Shown piece by piece: positions 8,542 to 16,825 of a DNA stretch of 64,000 bases. The notes below the pieces were generated by a model. It was not told the DNA's origin. It saw nothing but the letters and a program-made list of their open reading frames with translations, and did not search any database. This DNA comes from Bacillus pseudomycoides DSM 12442. GTDB lineage: Bacteria; Bacillota; Bacilli; Bacillales; Bacillaceae_G. The first letter of the stretch is position 1. Every line of letters begins with the position of its first letter. The position numbers and the translations under genes were made by a program. The stretch is from contig NZ_CM000745.1 in the NCBI RefSeq assembly GCF_000161455.1, forward strand, positions 4,153,145-4,217,144, given 5' to 3'.

Positions 8542-8552
8542 CACTTAACACT

Positions 8553-8590
8553 GAAAAAGGTAGGATGGACCCCCATCTTGCCTTTTTTTG
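8553..8590 (+). terminator. Terminator after the hydroxyacid dehydrogenase
   Basis: AAAAGGTAGGATGG pairs with CCATCTTGCCTTTT (two G-T pairs), then a T-run. Confidence 0.75.
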
Positions 8591-8650
8591 TTAACATAAA
8601 TCTTTTTCTACTAGGAGATGATATGAAAAAAATCAATGGAGTGAAAGAAA

Positions 8651-9490
8651 ATGAAACATGAGCTAGAGCATCCCTACTTCACTTTTTCCACTCGCGGTAC
8701 TACTGTTCATTACGAATTGTATGAACACCAGAGTAATGAGGAAAAACCAACTTTTGTACTCGTTCACGGTTTTCTCTCATCCTCATTTAGTTACCGACGA
8801 CTTATCCCACTGCTTGCAAAAGAAGGAACGGTTGTCGCGCTTGATTTACCACCGTTCGGAAAAAGTGATAAGTCCAACCAATTTATATATTCCTATCATA
8901 ATTTAGCAACTATAATTATCGATTTAATGGAACACTTAGCACTCCAAAACATTGTGCTAGTCGGTCATTCAATGGGCGGACAAATCTCACTCTATGTCAA
9001 TCGCATACGTCCTGATTTAATTACAAAAACAATCTTACTATGTAGCTCAAGCTACTTAACACGAGCAAAGTTTCCGCTCATCTACTCTTCCTATTTACCG
9101 TTCTTTCATTTATACGTAAAAAATTGGATTATAAGAAGAGGCATCGTTCATAATTTAATGAATGTCGTTCATGACCACTCTTTAATTGATGATGAAATGA
9201 TGGAAGGGTACGCTGCTCCCTTTTATGATAACCGCATTTTCCCTGCTTTAACGCGAATGATCCGGGACCGAGAAGGAGATTTATCATCAGCTGAATTACG
9301 AAAGATCGAGACCCCAACCTTACTCATTTGGGGTGAAAAAGACCGCGTTGTTCCCGTTCATGTCGGGCACCGGCTACACAAAGACTTGCCAAACTCTACA
9401 TTTATTTCATACGAAAATACAGGACACTTGCTACCAGAGGAAAAGCCAGAGCATGTATATGAAGAAATCATAGCATTTTCAGCACAATAG
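8651..9490 (+). CDS. yugF: Alpha/beta hydrolase (YugF-like)
   Basis: 279 residues, alpha/beta-hydrolase fold. Oxyanion region VLVHGFLSSSFSYR (~36), nucleophile elbow GHSMGGQ (Ser about residue 107), acid in LLIWGEKDRVVP (~228) and His in ENTGHLLPEEKPE (~257), so the catalytic triad is complete. The cap region holds a basic amphipathic stretch (LTRAKFPLIYSS). No signal peptide. Position between alaR and yugE matches B. subtilis YugF. Substrate is unknown. Confidence 0.85.
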   Translation: MKHELEHPYFTFSTRGTTVHYELYEHQSNEEKPTFVLVHGFLSSSFSYRRLIPLLAKEGTVVALDLPPFGKSDKSNQFIYSYHNLATIIIDLMEHLALQNIVLVGHSMGGQISLYVNRIRPDLITKTILLCSSSYLTRAKFPLIYSSYLPFFHLYVKNWIIRRGIVHNLMNVVHDHSLIDDEMMEGYAAPFYDNRIFPALTRMIRDREGDLSSAELRKIETPTLLIWGEKDRVVPVHVGHRLHKDLPNSTFISYENTGHLLPEEKPEHVYEEIIAFSAQ

Positions 9491-9517
9491 TATTCATATA
9501 CACATCAGCGCTTTTTA

Positions 9518-9560
9518 AAATATATCGGCGCTTCGACACAACATATCAACCATTCTACAA
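9518..9560. repeat. Short interspersed repeat family D, copy 2
   Basis: ATATATCGGCGCTTCGACAC followed by AACATATCAACCATTC; see the copies at 2831 and 15205. Confidence 0.65.
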
Positions 9561-9576
9561 GGTACGATATAAAGTG

Positions 9577-9673
9577 AAACTTTATTCAGTGGGAGATCTT
9601 CATCCCCGATCTAATTTCTTTGCTTTCGCTGAATTTTGAGGTGGGAGTGCTACTGCCAGTTAATGCGGGATAA
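9577..9673 (+). repeat. Interspersed repeat family B, copy 1
   Basis: Begins TTTATTCAGTGGGAGATC and ends GTTAATGCGGGATAAA. It shares GAGGTGGGAGTNCTACTGCC and the TTTGCTTTC segment with the inverted copy at 38697-38785. It looks like a B. cereus group bcr-type element flanked by TTTAT/ATAAA. Confidence 0.55.
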
Positions 9674-9683
9674 ACTTCCTACT

Positions 9684-9711
9684 AAAAAAGCTGTCGGAAC
9701 TTCCGACAGCC
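9684..9711 (-). terminator. Terminator of yugE
   Basis: Stem GCTGTCGGA / TCCGACAGC followed on the minus strand by six T. Confidence 0.85.
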
Positions 9712-9962
9712 TACAATGCACAACTTCCGCCTTCTTTTAATACGAGTAATTCCTGTGCTAATTTCTCGCATTTTTCAATAGCTGGTACTTCTTCAAACGA
9801 CATAAAATAAATATGCTGTATTTTTTTTGCAATATATTTCGGATCGTCAAACGCACTTACCACGTACACAACATCGCTTGCTTCTGTTTCATAAAATTCC
9901 GGTCCCATTTGAAAAGGATCCCAATTCTTCACCATTTCCACCATCTTTTCATATGCGCCCAT
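9711..9962 (-). CDS. yugE: DUF1871 family protein (YugE)
   Basis: 83 residues, mostly helical and acidic, with the DUF1871 pattern WDPFQMGPEFYETEASDVVYVV and a downstream ...DPKYIAKKIQHIY...EKCEKLAQELL. A cytoplasmic protein of unknown function; a Geobacillus relative of YugE has been solved structurally. It ends CAL, an unusual Cys-containing tail. Gene order yugF-yugE-patB matches B. subtilis. Confidence 0.78.
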   Translation of the reverse strand: MGAYEKMVEMVKNWDPFQMGPEFYETEASDVVYVVSAFDDPKYIAKKIQHIYFMSFEEVPAIEKCEKLAQELLVLKEGGSCAL

Positions 9963-10079
9963 CTACTTCCCGCCTTTTCCTATTTTTCACTCTTTTCTTT
10001 ATCGTATCACATCAGCTATTCTAGAAGAAGGGAGGAACTTTCACAAAATTATAGATTCAAGTAGAAGGGAGCAAAAAAG

Positions 10080-11231
10080 ATGCAGCAATTTCATAAAACT
10101 GTAAACCGCCGGGGAACACATAGTGTAAAGTGGGATACATATAAGAATGAAGAATTGTTACACGCATGGATTGCAGATATGGATTTCCCTATTCCAGAGC
10201 CAATTCAATCTGCACTGCAAAAACGCCTTGGGCATCCTATTTTCGGATATACAATGCCACCTGAAGAAATAACAGATATTATTTGTCGTTGGACAAAAAG
10301 TGCATACAATTGGGATATAAAAGAAGAATGGATTGTATTTAGTTCAGGTATCGTTCCTGCTCTTAGCACTAGTGTACAGGCTTTCACAACTGAAAATGAT
10401 GCCGTACTTGTACAACCACCTATTTATCCCCCATTCTTTGACATGGTCACAAAAAATAACCGTCATGTATGGGAAAGTCCATTACTTTTACAGGGCGGCA
10501 CATACACAATGGATTTTGAACATTTGGAAACACAGTTTCAGCAAGGTGTAAAACTTATGTTTCTTTGTAGTCCACACAACCCGGTTGGTCGCGTTTGGAC
10601 AAAAGACGAGCTTACAAAACTCGGCACGCTATGTGAACAATATAATGTAACCGTTATCTCAGATGAAATTCATGCAGACCTTATTTTCTCAGGTCATACA
10701 CACACGCCATTTGCTTCATTGTCAAAACAATTAGCAGCGCGTACAATCACTTGCATGGCGCCAAGTAAAACATTTAATATCGCAGGCTTACAGGCATCTA
10801 TTATTATTATTCCTGACAAAAAACTTCGAAATGCCTTTACAGCTGTTCAACACCGGCAAGGCTTTCATGGGTTAAATACATTTGCTTATGTAGCAATGCA
10901 AAGCGCCTATACAGAGTGTAACGATTGGCTAGCAGAAATGCGTTTATATATAGAAGAAAATGCCCGATTTGCTTGTGAATTTATCAAGCAGCATATCCCT
11001 ACCCTTTCCGTTATTCAATCAGAAGGTACTTTTTTACTATGGGTCGACTGTTCTCGCCTTGACCTATCTCAAAAAGAACGAACAAAACAGCTTGAAGAAA
11101 ACGGGAAAATTATCGTTGAACCAGGTGAAAAATACGGAGCAGGTGGAGAACAACATATTCGGATTAACATCGGCTGTTCAAGAAGACAACTTGAAGAAAT
11201 ACTACATAGACTTAAGTGTGCATTTTCATAA
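10080..11231 (+). CDS. patB: PatB/MalY family cystathionine beta-lyase
   Basis: 383 residues, fold-type I PLP enzyme. Typical MalY/PatB N-terminus (VNRRGTHSVKWDTY, WIADMDFPIPEPI), substrate loop SPHNPVGRVW (~162), DEIHADLIFSG (~197) and PLP lysine in MAPSKTFNIAGLQAS (~230). PatB cleaves cystathionine to homocysteine, pyruvate and ammonia, and related enzymes also act as C-S lyases on cysteine conjugates. GGGAG lies 9 bases before the ATG. The gene follows yugE divergently, as in B. subtilis, and ends in a terminator shared with sodC. Confidence 0.88.
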   Translation: MQQFHKTVNRRGTHSVKWDTYKNEELLHAWIADMDFPIPEPIQSALQKRLGHPIFGYTMPPEEITDIICRWTKSAYNWDIKEEWIVFSSGIVPALSTSVQAFTTENDAVLVQPPIYPPFFDMVTKNNRHVWESPLLLQGGTYTMDFEHLETQFQQGVKLMFLCSPHNPVGRVWTKDELTKLGTLCEQYNVTVISDEIHADLIFSGHTHTPFASLSKQLAARTITCMAPSKTFNIAGLQASIIIIPDKKLRNAFTAVQHRQGFHGLNTFAYVAMQSAYTECNDWLAEMRLYIEENARFACEFIKQHIPTLSVIQSEGTFLLWVDCSRLDLSQKERTKQLEENGKIIVEPGEKYGAGGEQHIRINIGCSRRQLEEILHRLKCAFS

Positions 11232-11238
11232 TTAACTG

Positions 11239-11278
11239 AAAAAAGCTACCCTTTCAAAGGTAGCTTCTACTTTTTCTT
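11239..11278. terminator. Bidirectional terminator between patB and sodC
   Basis: GCTACC-CTTTCAAA-GGTAGC with extended AAAA/TTCTAC flanks. It serves the convergent genes and overlaps the last sodC codons. Confidence 0.75.
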
Positions 11279-11806
11279 AGCGGCTGCCTTTTCTACAATG
11301 ACGCCACAAGCAATTCGATTCCCTGAATTTCCAGCAGGTTGCGTCATACCATCATCAGGCTTTTCCGTAATAATGATAGACGCACCATCTTTTCGATGCA
11401 GTGTTGTTTTCCCTTCTTGAAGTGATACATTAGGCGCTTCAATCTCCGCCTTAATCTTTCCTGTATCATCCGCAATAACATTCGGCAAATCACCATTCTC
11501 TGCACCTTTTGGATTCATAAGTCCATGTTTCTTTTTCTTCTCTAAATTAAAATGATTACCAGCTGATATAAAACGTGGTGCTTTACACTCTCCAATTTCA
11601 TGAATATGTAATCCATGTACACCTGGCAAAAATCCTTCTGCCTTAATGGATATTTTCACACCACTTGTTTGCTGCTTCACTTTTGCTGTTCCAACTTTAT
11701 CACCAGAAGCATTATATAATTTCACATCGATTTCTTTCGGATTTCCTTTATCACAACCTGCCATAAGAAACAGCAAACAACACCCGAATAAAAGCTGCTT
11801 TTTCAT
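11267..11806 (-). CDS. sodC: Superoxide dismutase (Cu-Zn)-like lipoprotein missing metal ligands
   Basis: 179 residues from ATG 11806 (GGAGGG 7 bases upstream; a GTG three bases earlier is also open). A lipoprotein signal with lipobox LMAGC puts the protein on the outer face of the membrane. The Cu/Zn-SOD domain spans about 30-170. Cu-ligand positions H67 and H69 (GLHIHEIG) and the bridging H85 (AGNHF) are present, as are Zn ligands H94 and D106. The fourth Cu ligand (the human His120 position) is Thr147 in IIITEKPDD, and the third Zn His (human His80) aligns with Glu103. Reduced or lost dismutase activity is expected, as for the B. subtilis paralogue YojM. Convergent with patB. Confidence 0.85.
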   Translation of the reverse strand: MKKQLLFGCCLLFLMAGCDKGNPKEIDVKLYNASGDKVGTAKVKQQTSGVKISIKAEGFLPGVHGLHIHEIGECKAPRFISAGNHFNLEKKKKHGLMNPKGAENGDLPNVIADDTGKIKAEIEAPNVSLQEGKTTLHRKDGASIIITEKPDDGMTQPAGNSGNRIACGVIVEKAAAKKK

Positions 11807-11875
11807 CACAATTCCCTCCAGAATACATTCTGCCCTTAGATTGTCCGAGCATAGAGGGAAACATACAAAAACGAA

Positions 11876-12052
11876 TTAGTGTTTCTTTTCCGCTAACAGC
11901 TTTCGCTCCACTTTCTCCAAACGTTCCGCCTCTCTCTTTGATACGCGAATAAACATGCGCCATGTTGCAATCGCACCGATTATAAATAAAACACAAACAA
12001 TCCCTGGAATAATATATTCTGTTTTATCTTCTGGAAAATATAAAGGCATCAT
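11876..12052 (-). CDS. Small single-pass membrane protein
   Basis: 58 residues from ATG 12052 (GGAGGAG 8 bases upstream; the frame is open to a GTG at 12061). One transmembrane helix (about residues 14-34, EYIIPGIVCVLFIIGAIATW) followed by a basic/acidic coiled tail RVSKREAERLEKVERKLLAEKKH. No recognised family. It precedes sodC on the same strand with a 69-base gap and no terminator, so the two may be co-transcribed. Confidence 0.65.
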   Translation of the reverse strand: MMPLYFPEDKTEYIIPGIVCVLFIIGAIATWRMFIRVSKREAERLEKVERKLLAEKKH

Positions 12053-12341
12053 GAAGATCACTCCTCCCTACAAGTTTAACGTCCCAATTTTTTATTCTTT
12101 CAATCGAGTTTACTCTATTCAGTAAATCCCACGGCAAAAATACATCTATACCTGTGAATTCATCGAAGCAAACGATACATACCTTCATCCTTTTGATTCC
12201 ACAGAATTTTCTGTTATATCATTTCGAATTATAACATTTCTCTGATCACAAGCACACCTAACTTCTCAAAATCATTCTCCAGCAAATGATTTCTTTGACT
12301 CTATTCCCCACTTTCCTTACTATAAAATTGAGGTGAAAAAT

Positions 12342-12725
12342 ATGAACGAAACATTCCAAATTGGTGATATCGTTACTGGTATCTATAAAACAGGAAAGTA
12401 TATCGGTGAAATTACAAACAGCCGTCCTGGAAGTTACGTTGTGAAAGTGTTAGCTGTTTTAAAACATCCAACGCAAGGTGATTTACATAATGTAAAACAA
12501 GCGGATGTTCCATTTTTCCATGAAAGACGCGCTTTAGCATTCAGGGAGCAAACAAATATCCCGCAGCAAATGGTGAAAAAATACGATGGCGATATTCCGG
12601 ATTATAAAGAATCCTTACAATCCGCACTAGAAGCACAAATGAATGCATTCTCAGCAGATGATGGTCCGTTTGCGAGGCGTAGTTTGCAGACACTCCAGCA
12701 GTTAAAACAAGATTACAAGCTGTAA
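12342..12725 (+). CDS. kapB: Kinase-associated protein B (KapB)
   Basis: 127 residues from ATG 12342 with GAGGTG 6 bases upstream. The N-terminal SH3-like part (IGDIVTGIYKTGKYIGEI, GSYVVKVLAVLKHPTQGDLHN) is followed by a helical C-terminal half. B. subtilis KapB is needed for the KinB route of Spo0A phosphorelay activation and is encoded directly behind kinB. Here no histidine kinase gene is present: patB, sodC and a small membrane protein precede kapB. The characterised protein was described as a lipoprotein, but I see no lipobox here. The convergent neighbour is kapD. Confidence 0.82.
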   Translation: MNETFQIGDIVTGIYKTGKYIGEITNSRPGSYVVKVLAVLKHPTQGDLHNVKQADVPFFHERRALAFREQTNIPQQMVKKYDGDIPDYKESLQSALEAQMNAFSADDGPFARRSLQTLQQLKQDYKL

Positions 12726-12727
12726 AA

Positions 12728-12766
12728 AAACAAAACGACCAAATTACACAGTTTGTAATTTGGTCG
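12728..12766 (-). terminator. Terminator of kapD
   Basis: Arms CGACCAAATTACA / TGTAATTTGGTCG; T-rich on the minus strand immediately after the kapD stop. Confidence 0.75.
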
Positions 12767-13390
12767 CTATTGTGTACTCACTTTCTTTAACACCTTTGAA
12801 AAATCGATGAGTTCACCTAAAGTCGGGGGAGATGGTTTTACTAAATATTCTTTATCCTTTTCAACCAGTTTAAAAATATTATAGGTCGTTATCGCATCAT
12901 CAAGCGCGCAATGATGCTTTCCTGTTCCTACTTTCCCGTACGCTTCAATCGCTTTCCATAATCCAGTTTGATTCCGTTCGCCAAAGAAACGTTTATACTC
13001 GAGTGATAAATCTCGGCATTGCCCCGAAAAAGGAAACTCGGCACCTATGGCCTCACAATTATGCTTCAATACTTTCATATCCATATTACCCCACGTTACA
13101 ATTGTTGTTTGACAACGTTTTTCATATTGTACAAGTTTCTCGACAAGTTCCAAAAAAGAAATTCCTCCGTCTACCGCTTCCTGATTAATTCCTAAAAATT
13201 TTTTACACCGCTCTGTTAAGCATGAAAAAGTTTCCGGTCGTACATACGATGAATACGTATCTTCCACTACACAATCAACAACTGATACGAGTCCTACCTC
13301 AATAATTTCTGGAAAAAAACCCTTTGGTTTCTTCCTATTTTGAGGCATCGTGAACTCAAAATCCAAAAATAAAAATTGTTGTCCATCCAT
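12767..13390 (-). CDS. kapD: 3'-5' exonuclease-like KapD, inhibitor of the KinA sporulation pathway
   Basis: 207 residues, DEDDh exonuclease fold. Motif Exo I is FLFLDFEFTM (D/E at about 10-12), Exo II ...VTWGNMDMKVLKHNC with Asp at about 107, and Exo III HHCALDDAITT with His and Asp at about 158-163, so all acidic residues are in place. B. subtilis KapD is a negative effector of KinA-dependent sporulation; related ERI-1-like proteins trim RNA. The activity is inferred from the motifs. It is convergent with kapB. Confidence 0.85.
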   Translation of the reverse strand: MDGQQFLFLDFEFTMPQNRKKPKGFFPEIIEVGLVSVVDCVVEDTYSSYVRPETFSCLTERCKKFLGINQEAVDGGISFLELVEKLVQYEKRCQTTIVTWGNMDMKVLKHNCEAIGAEFPFSGQCRDLSLEYKRFFGERNQTGLWKAIEAYGKVGTGKHHCALDDAITTYNIFKLVEKDKEYLVKPSPPTLGELIDFSKVLKKVSTQ

Positions 13391-13452
13391 ACGATCCCTT
13401 CCTTATCATTCTGTCTACTTTGTACTCCTACACGAACAGGCTCGAATGCTAT

Positions 13453-13488
13453 TACATAAGATACATTCAGATTGATGTATCTTATGTA
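13453..13488. promoter_or_regulatory. 14-bp perfect inverted repeat between kapD and the transporter gene
   Basis: TACATAAGATACAT, 8-base spacer, ATGTATCTTATGTA. It lies upstream of both divergent genes (63 bases before the kapD start). It has no T-run, so an operator is more likely than a terminator. Confidence 0.5.
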
Positions 13489-13667
13489 TATGTCAAATAA
13501 CCACAAATATTTTTAAAAAGAAGAAAAATTCATTTGTACAGAAAATATGACAAAACAAACCCTTTCATTTACATCCGACATTTTTCTACTTTATAATGGC
13601 TTTAAGTGTGTTTCTTCCAGAAATTTATGACACACTAAGAAAAGTTACCCGAAAGGAGATGGAATTT

Positions 13668-14993
13668 TTGCACGAAACAACGCAAGAAATCGCTAACTGG
13701 CAATATTACTTTGCAATCGCAGTCTTTCTAATTACATATGCCATTATCATTTCAGAAAAAATTAACCGTGCTGTTATCGCACTTCTCGGTGCAGCACTTA
13801 TGGTCATCTTTGGTGTCGTCGACTTGCACAACGCTTTTACAAAACATATTGAATGGGGAACCATCACGCTACTGATCGGTATGATGATATTAGTAAACAT
13901 CACAAGTAAATCAGGCGTATTCCAATATGTTGCAATTAAAGCCGCTAAACAAGCACAAGGAAATCCAATTAAAATCTTAATTTCTCTTTCTTTGCTTACC
14001 GCGCTCGGTTCCGCATTTCTAGATAACGTAACAACTGTACTTCTTGTTGTTCCCGTTACTTTATCTATTACGCGCATTTTACAAGTAAATCCTGTTCCAT
14101 ATTTACTTTCCGAAATTATTTTTTCAAATATTGGGGGAACTGCAACATTAATTGGTGACCCACCAAACATTATGATTGGTTCTGCAAACAAGCATTTAGA
14201 TTTTAATGCTTTCTTATTCAACTTAGCCCCAATCGTACTAATTATTATCGCTGTTACCGCAACAATGATTTACTTTATGTACCGCAAGCAGTTAATTGCT
14301 GACCCTATACAAATTAAAAAACTAATGAGCTTAGACGAAAAACAATACATTAAAGATGCTGTATTAATGAAAAAATCTTTAACTGTACTTGGACTTACAA
14401 TCCTCGGTTTTATGACTCATTCTATTTTCCACATTGACGCCGCAGTAATCGCATTAACAGGTGCTACTGTACTTATGTTAATCGGTGTAAAAGAGCATGA
14501 AATTGAAGAAGTATTCGCTCACGTAGAGTGGATTACAATTTTCTTCTTTGCCGGTCTATTCGTACTCGTTGGTGGACTTATTGATATCGGACTTATCAAA
14601 ATGTTAGCTCAAAAAGTAATCGGTTTAACAGGCGGAGATGTTTCTTACGCATCCATTCTTATTTTATGGGTATCCGGCATTGCTTCAGCAACAATCGATA
14701 ACATTCCGTTCGTTGCAACAATGATTCCACTTATTAACGATATGGCAGTCGGTCTTGGTCTATCACCTTCTGATGCACAAATCGATGTATTATGGTGGTC
14801 ATTAGCATTAGGGGCCTGTCTAGGTGGAAACGGAACATTAATCGGTGCTTCTGCTAACGTAATCGTTGCTGGAATCGCAAGCCGTGAAGGACACCGATTT
14901 AGCTACGTGGACTTCTTAAAAGTTGGTTTCCCAATTATGATTGTTTCATTAATTGTTTCTCACATTTATATTTATCTGCGTTACTTAATGTAG
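13668..14993 (+). CDS. ArsB/NhaD-type ion transporter
   Basis: 441 residues from TTG 13668, which has AAGGAG 9 bases upstream; the nearby ATG at 13659 abuts that site. 11-12 hydrophobic helices in two inverted halves, each with the ion-transporter superfamily signature (SAFLDNVTTVLLVVPVTL near 110; SATIDNIPFVATMIPL near 345) and TATLIGDPPNIMIGSA / NGTLIGASANVIVAG. These are the duplicated D-N-x-T/P hairpins of the ArsB/NhaD/CitM superfamily. It may exchange Na+/H+ or move an organic or arsenical anion; the substrate cannot be decided. No ars genes are nearby. Confidence 0.85.
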   Translation: MHETTQEIANWQYYFAIAVFLITYAIIISEKINRAVIALLGAALMVIFGVVDLHNAFTKHIEWGTITLLIGMMILVNITSKSGVFQYVAIKAAKQAQGNPIKILISLSLLTALGSAFLDNVTTVLLVVPVTLSITRILQVNPVPYLLSEIIFSNIGGTATLIGDPPNIMIGSANKHLDFNAFLFNLAPIVLIIIAVTATMIYFMYRKQLIADPIQIKKLMSLDEKQYIKDAVLMKKSLTVLGLTILGFMTHSIFHIDAAVIALTGATVLMLIGVKEHEIEEVFAHVEWITIFFFAGLFVLVGGLIDIGLIKMLAQKVIGLTGGDVSYASILILWVSGIASATIDNIPFVATMIPLINDMAVGLGLSPSDAQIDVLWWSLALGACLGGNGTLIGASANVIVAGIASREGHRFSYVDFLKVGFPIMIVSLIVSHIYIYLRYLM

Positions 14994-15000
14994 GTATAAA

Positions 15001-15147
15001 AAGCGGAAGTGGCTCGCTTAGAATGTGAAGGGGATGGAACTTCTGACATAGAGGCGCTCTTTGCCTCGGCGGAAGAAGCGAAGCCACCGAACATTCTAGC
15101 CACTGGAGCTGGATTTCATAAAAAGCGGAAGTGGCTCGCTTAGAATC
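15001..15147 (+). repeat. Stem-loop repeat family C, copy 2
   Basis: AAGCGGAAGTGGCTCGCTTAG at the left. ACATTCTAGCCACTGGAGCT at the right pairs with AGTGGCT-bulge-AGAATGT; there is an inner hairpin GAGGC/GCCTC. A partial second left end follows at 15121-15146. Confidence 0.75.
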
Positions 15148-15155
15148 ACTATCCA

Positions 15156-15188
15156 AAAAAGGCTATCGCTAGATGCGATAGCCTTTTC
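15156..15188. terminator. Bidirectional terminator after the NhaD-like gene
   Basis: AAAAAAGGCTATCGC / GCGATAGCCTTTT with a 5-base loop. Confidence 0.8.
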
Positions 15189-15204
15189 CCTTTCTATTTT
15201 CCAT

Positions 15205-15246
15205 CATATATCGGCGGTTCGAAACAACATATCGACCGTTCGACAA
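15205..15246. repeat. Short interspersed repeat family D, copy 3
   Basis: ATATATCGGCGGTTCGAAAC followed by AACATATCGACCGTTCGACA. Like the other two copies it sits beside a terminator and a longer repeat. Confidence 0.65.
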
Positions 15247-15274
15247 TATGCAACATGATTATTCATAATAGATC

Positions 15275-15736
15275 CTAATATTTCGTTGGCTCATTTCGAA
15301 TCAAAAACAGGTGAATCGGAAGAAAAATAGAACATGTTATCACATGGATGACTGTAAATAATATTGCGTTCGTACCATAACGCTCCAAAATGGCGTATAC
15401 TAAGTAAATCGACAGAACAAGTACTACAACACTTGCTAAAAGGCTTATGATTGGAATGAAGTTCAAAATAAAACAAGCAACGTATATACCAAATACTTTC
15501 CATCCAGCCCCTTCTTTCAAAAAGTCAGGTAACTTCTCCCTTGCCAAATCCCCCCATACTTTACTATTTAAAAATGGAATAAAAGCAAGAATGCCATCTT
15601 CAGCACCATCATTTTTTGCCATTGTATAGAGTGCAAATGCAGTTAGCAAATACGCAATAAATGCCCAGATTAAAATAATAACAATAGCAACAAAACTAAG
15701 AGCAAAAAAACCCGCTAATATACTTTGATCTTCCAT
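15275..15736 (-). CDS. Four-helix membrane protein of unknown function
   Basis: 153 residues. Hydrophobic segments at about 10-40 and 80-145 (four helices predicted by eye), joined by a soluble loop with GILAFIPFLNSKVWGDLA and KLPDFLKEGAGWKVF. The FIPFLNSKVWGDLA segment resembles small Bacillus membrane proteins of the YjfC/YckD kind only loosely, so I assign no family. A good GGAGAGGGAG ribosome site precedes the ATG. It is divergent from alkD. Confidence 0.7.
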   Translation of the reverse strand: MEDQSILAGFFALSFVAIVIILIWAFIAYLLTAFALYTMAKNDGAEDGILAFIPFLNSKVWGDLAREKLPDFLKEGAGWKVFGIYVACFILNFIPIISLLASVVVLVLSIYLVYAILERYGTNAILFTVIHVITCSIFLPIHLFLIRNEPTKY

Positions 15737-15834
15737 CGCTCCCTCTCCTTTCTACTCTCATCGGATTTCTTATATCCATTTCATATCACTTCTTTATATA
15801 ATATGAACAAAGACCATGAAAGGAGAACAATTTT

Positions 15835-16527
15835 ATGCACCCATTTGTAAAAGCCTTACAGCAACAGTTTATCGCACATCAAAATACTGAAAAAGCAGAA
15901 CCAATGGCTCGTTATATGAAAAATCATTTCCCATTTCTCGGTATTCAAACACCGGAAAGAAGAAAGCTATTACGTGAAGTCATACAAGTACATAGACTTC
16001 CAGACAAAGAGGACTTTCAAACCGTCATCCTTGGACTTTGGGATTTACCAGAACGCGAATTCCAAGCCGCCGCTCTCGATCTATTACAGAAATATAAAAA
16101 GCATCTCGATAAAACTCACATCCCGTTCTTAGAAGAACTCATTATAACGAAATCATGGTGGGATTCCGTTGATGGCATTGTTCCTACTTCCCTAGGAAGC
16201 ATTTTTTTGAAACATCCAGAAGCCATTCAAACATACATCCCGAAATGGATTGCTTCAGAAAATATATGGTTACAGCGCTCCGCAATCTTATTTCAACTAA
16301 AATATAAAGAACAAATGGATGAAAAACTTCTCTTCTCAATCATTGGACAACTCAAATCTTCAAAAGAATTTTTCATCCAAAAAGCAATCGGCTGGGTACT
16401 TCGTGAATACGCAAAAACAAGCCCAGATGTTGTATGGGAATATGTTCAAAATCATCAACTTGCTCCTCTAAGCAAACGTGAAGCAATTAAACATATTCGC
16501 TCTACTATGAGCACCTCTTCAGATTGA
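15835..16527 (+). CDS. alkD: DNA alkylation repair glycosylase AlkD
   Basis: 230 residues. A HEAT-repeat-like all-helical DNA glycosylase that removes N3- and N7-alkylpurines without base flipping. Residues shown to be catalytic in B. cereus AlkD are conserved at the same numbers: Trp109 and Asp113 (KSWWDSVD) and Trp187 (GWVLREYA). The C-terminus departs from the characterised 237-residue enzyme after EAIKHI: here it ends RSTMSTSSD, and the stop codon lies at the start of an IS-end-like hairpin (16523-16575). That suggests the last residues were replaced by an insertion. Activity should survive because the active site is intact. Confidence 0.92.
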   Translation: MHPFVKALQQQFIAHQNTEKAEPMARYMKNHFPFLGIQTPERRKLLREVIQVHRLPDKEDFQTVILGLWDLPEREFQAAALDLLQKYKKHLDKTHIPFLEELIITKSWWDSVDGIVPTSLGSIFLKHPEAIQTYIPKWIASENIWLQRSAILFQLKYKEQMDEKLLFSIIGQLKSSKEFFIQKAIGWVLREYAKTSPDVVWEYVQNHQLAPLSKREAIKHIRSTMSTSSD

Positions 16528-16575
16528 ACTACCCCCACCTTCACTTCATTTAGAGGAGGGGGGCTTCTCGGTTAA
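16523..16575 (+). mobile_element. Solo IS200/IS605-end-like hairpin, copy 1
   Basis: TTGAACTACCCCCACCT, a loop, then GGAGGGGGGCTTCTC. The same layout (TTGAACTACCCACACC ... GTGGGGGATTCTC) occurs at 31444-31500. It has no transposase gene. It begins inside the altered 3' end of alkD and may also terminate that transcript. Confidence 0.5.
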
Positions 16576-16611
16576 AATGATAAAGAATAGTAAAATAGGC
16601 GAAACTCTATC

Positions 16612-16812
16612 ATATATATCCATCTTGATTTTCCAACATAGCAGTCCCTGCCATGAAAACAAAAGAAGATATCCACTTATTTTCTCCTTTTGTTTTCACT
16701 TGGTATGGGGCTAAAAAAGTCACTGTCCGCTTCTAGCCATGGGCGGACGCTCTCTCCCATCTAAAAAAGAAAGGTTTTCTATCCTTTTTTCAATTTGTAT
16801 TTATACAGATAC
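16612..16812 (+). repeat. Interspersed repeat family A, copy 2
   Basis: TCCATCTTGATTTTCCAACAT at the left, GTCCGC/GCGGAC hairpin in the middle, TTTTTCAATTTGTATTTATA at the right. It lies between alkD and the glyS leader. Confidence 0.8.
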
Positions 16813-16825
16813 AATCGTTCCTCTA

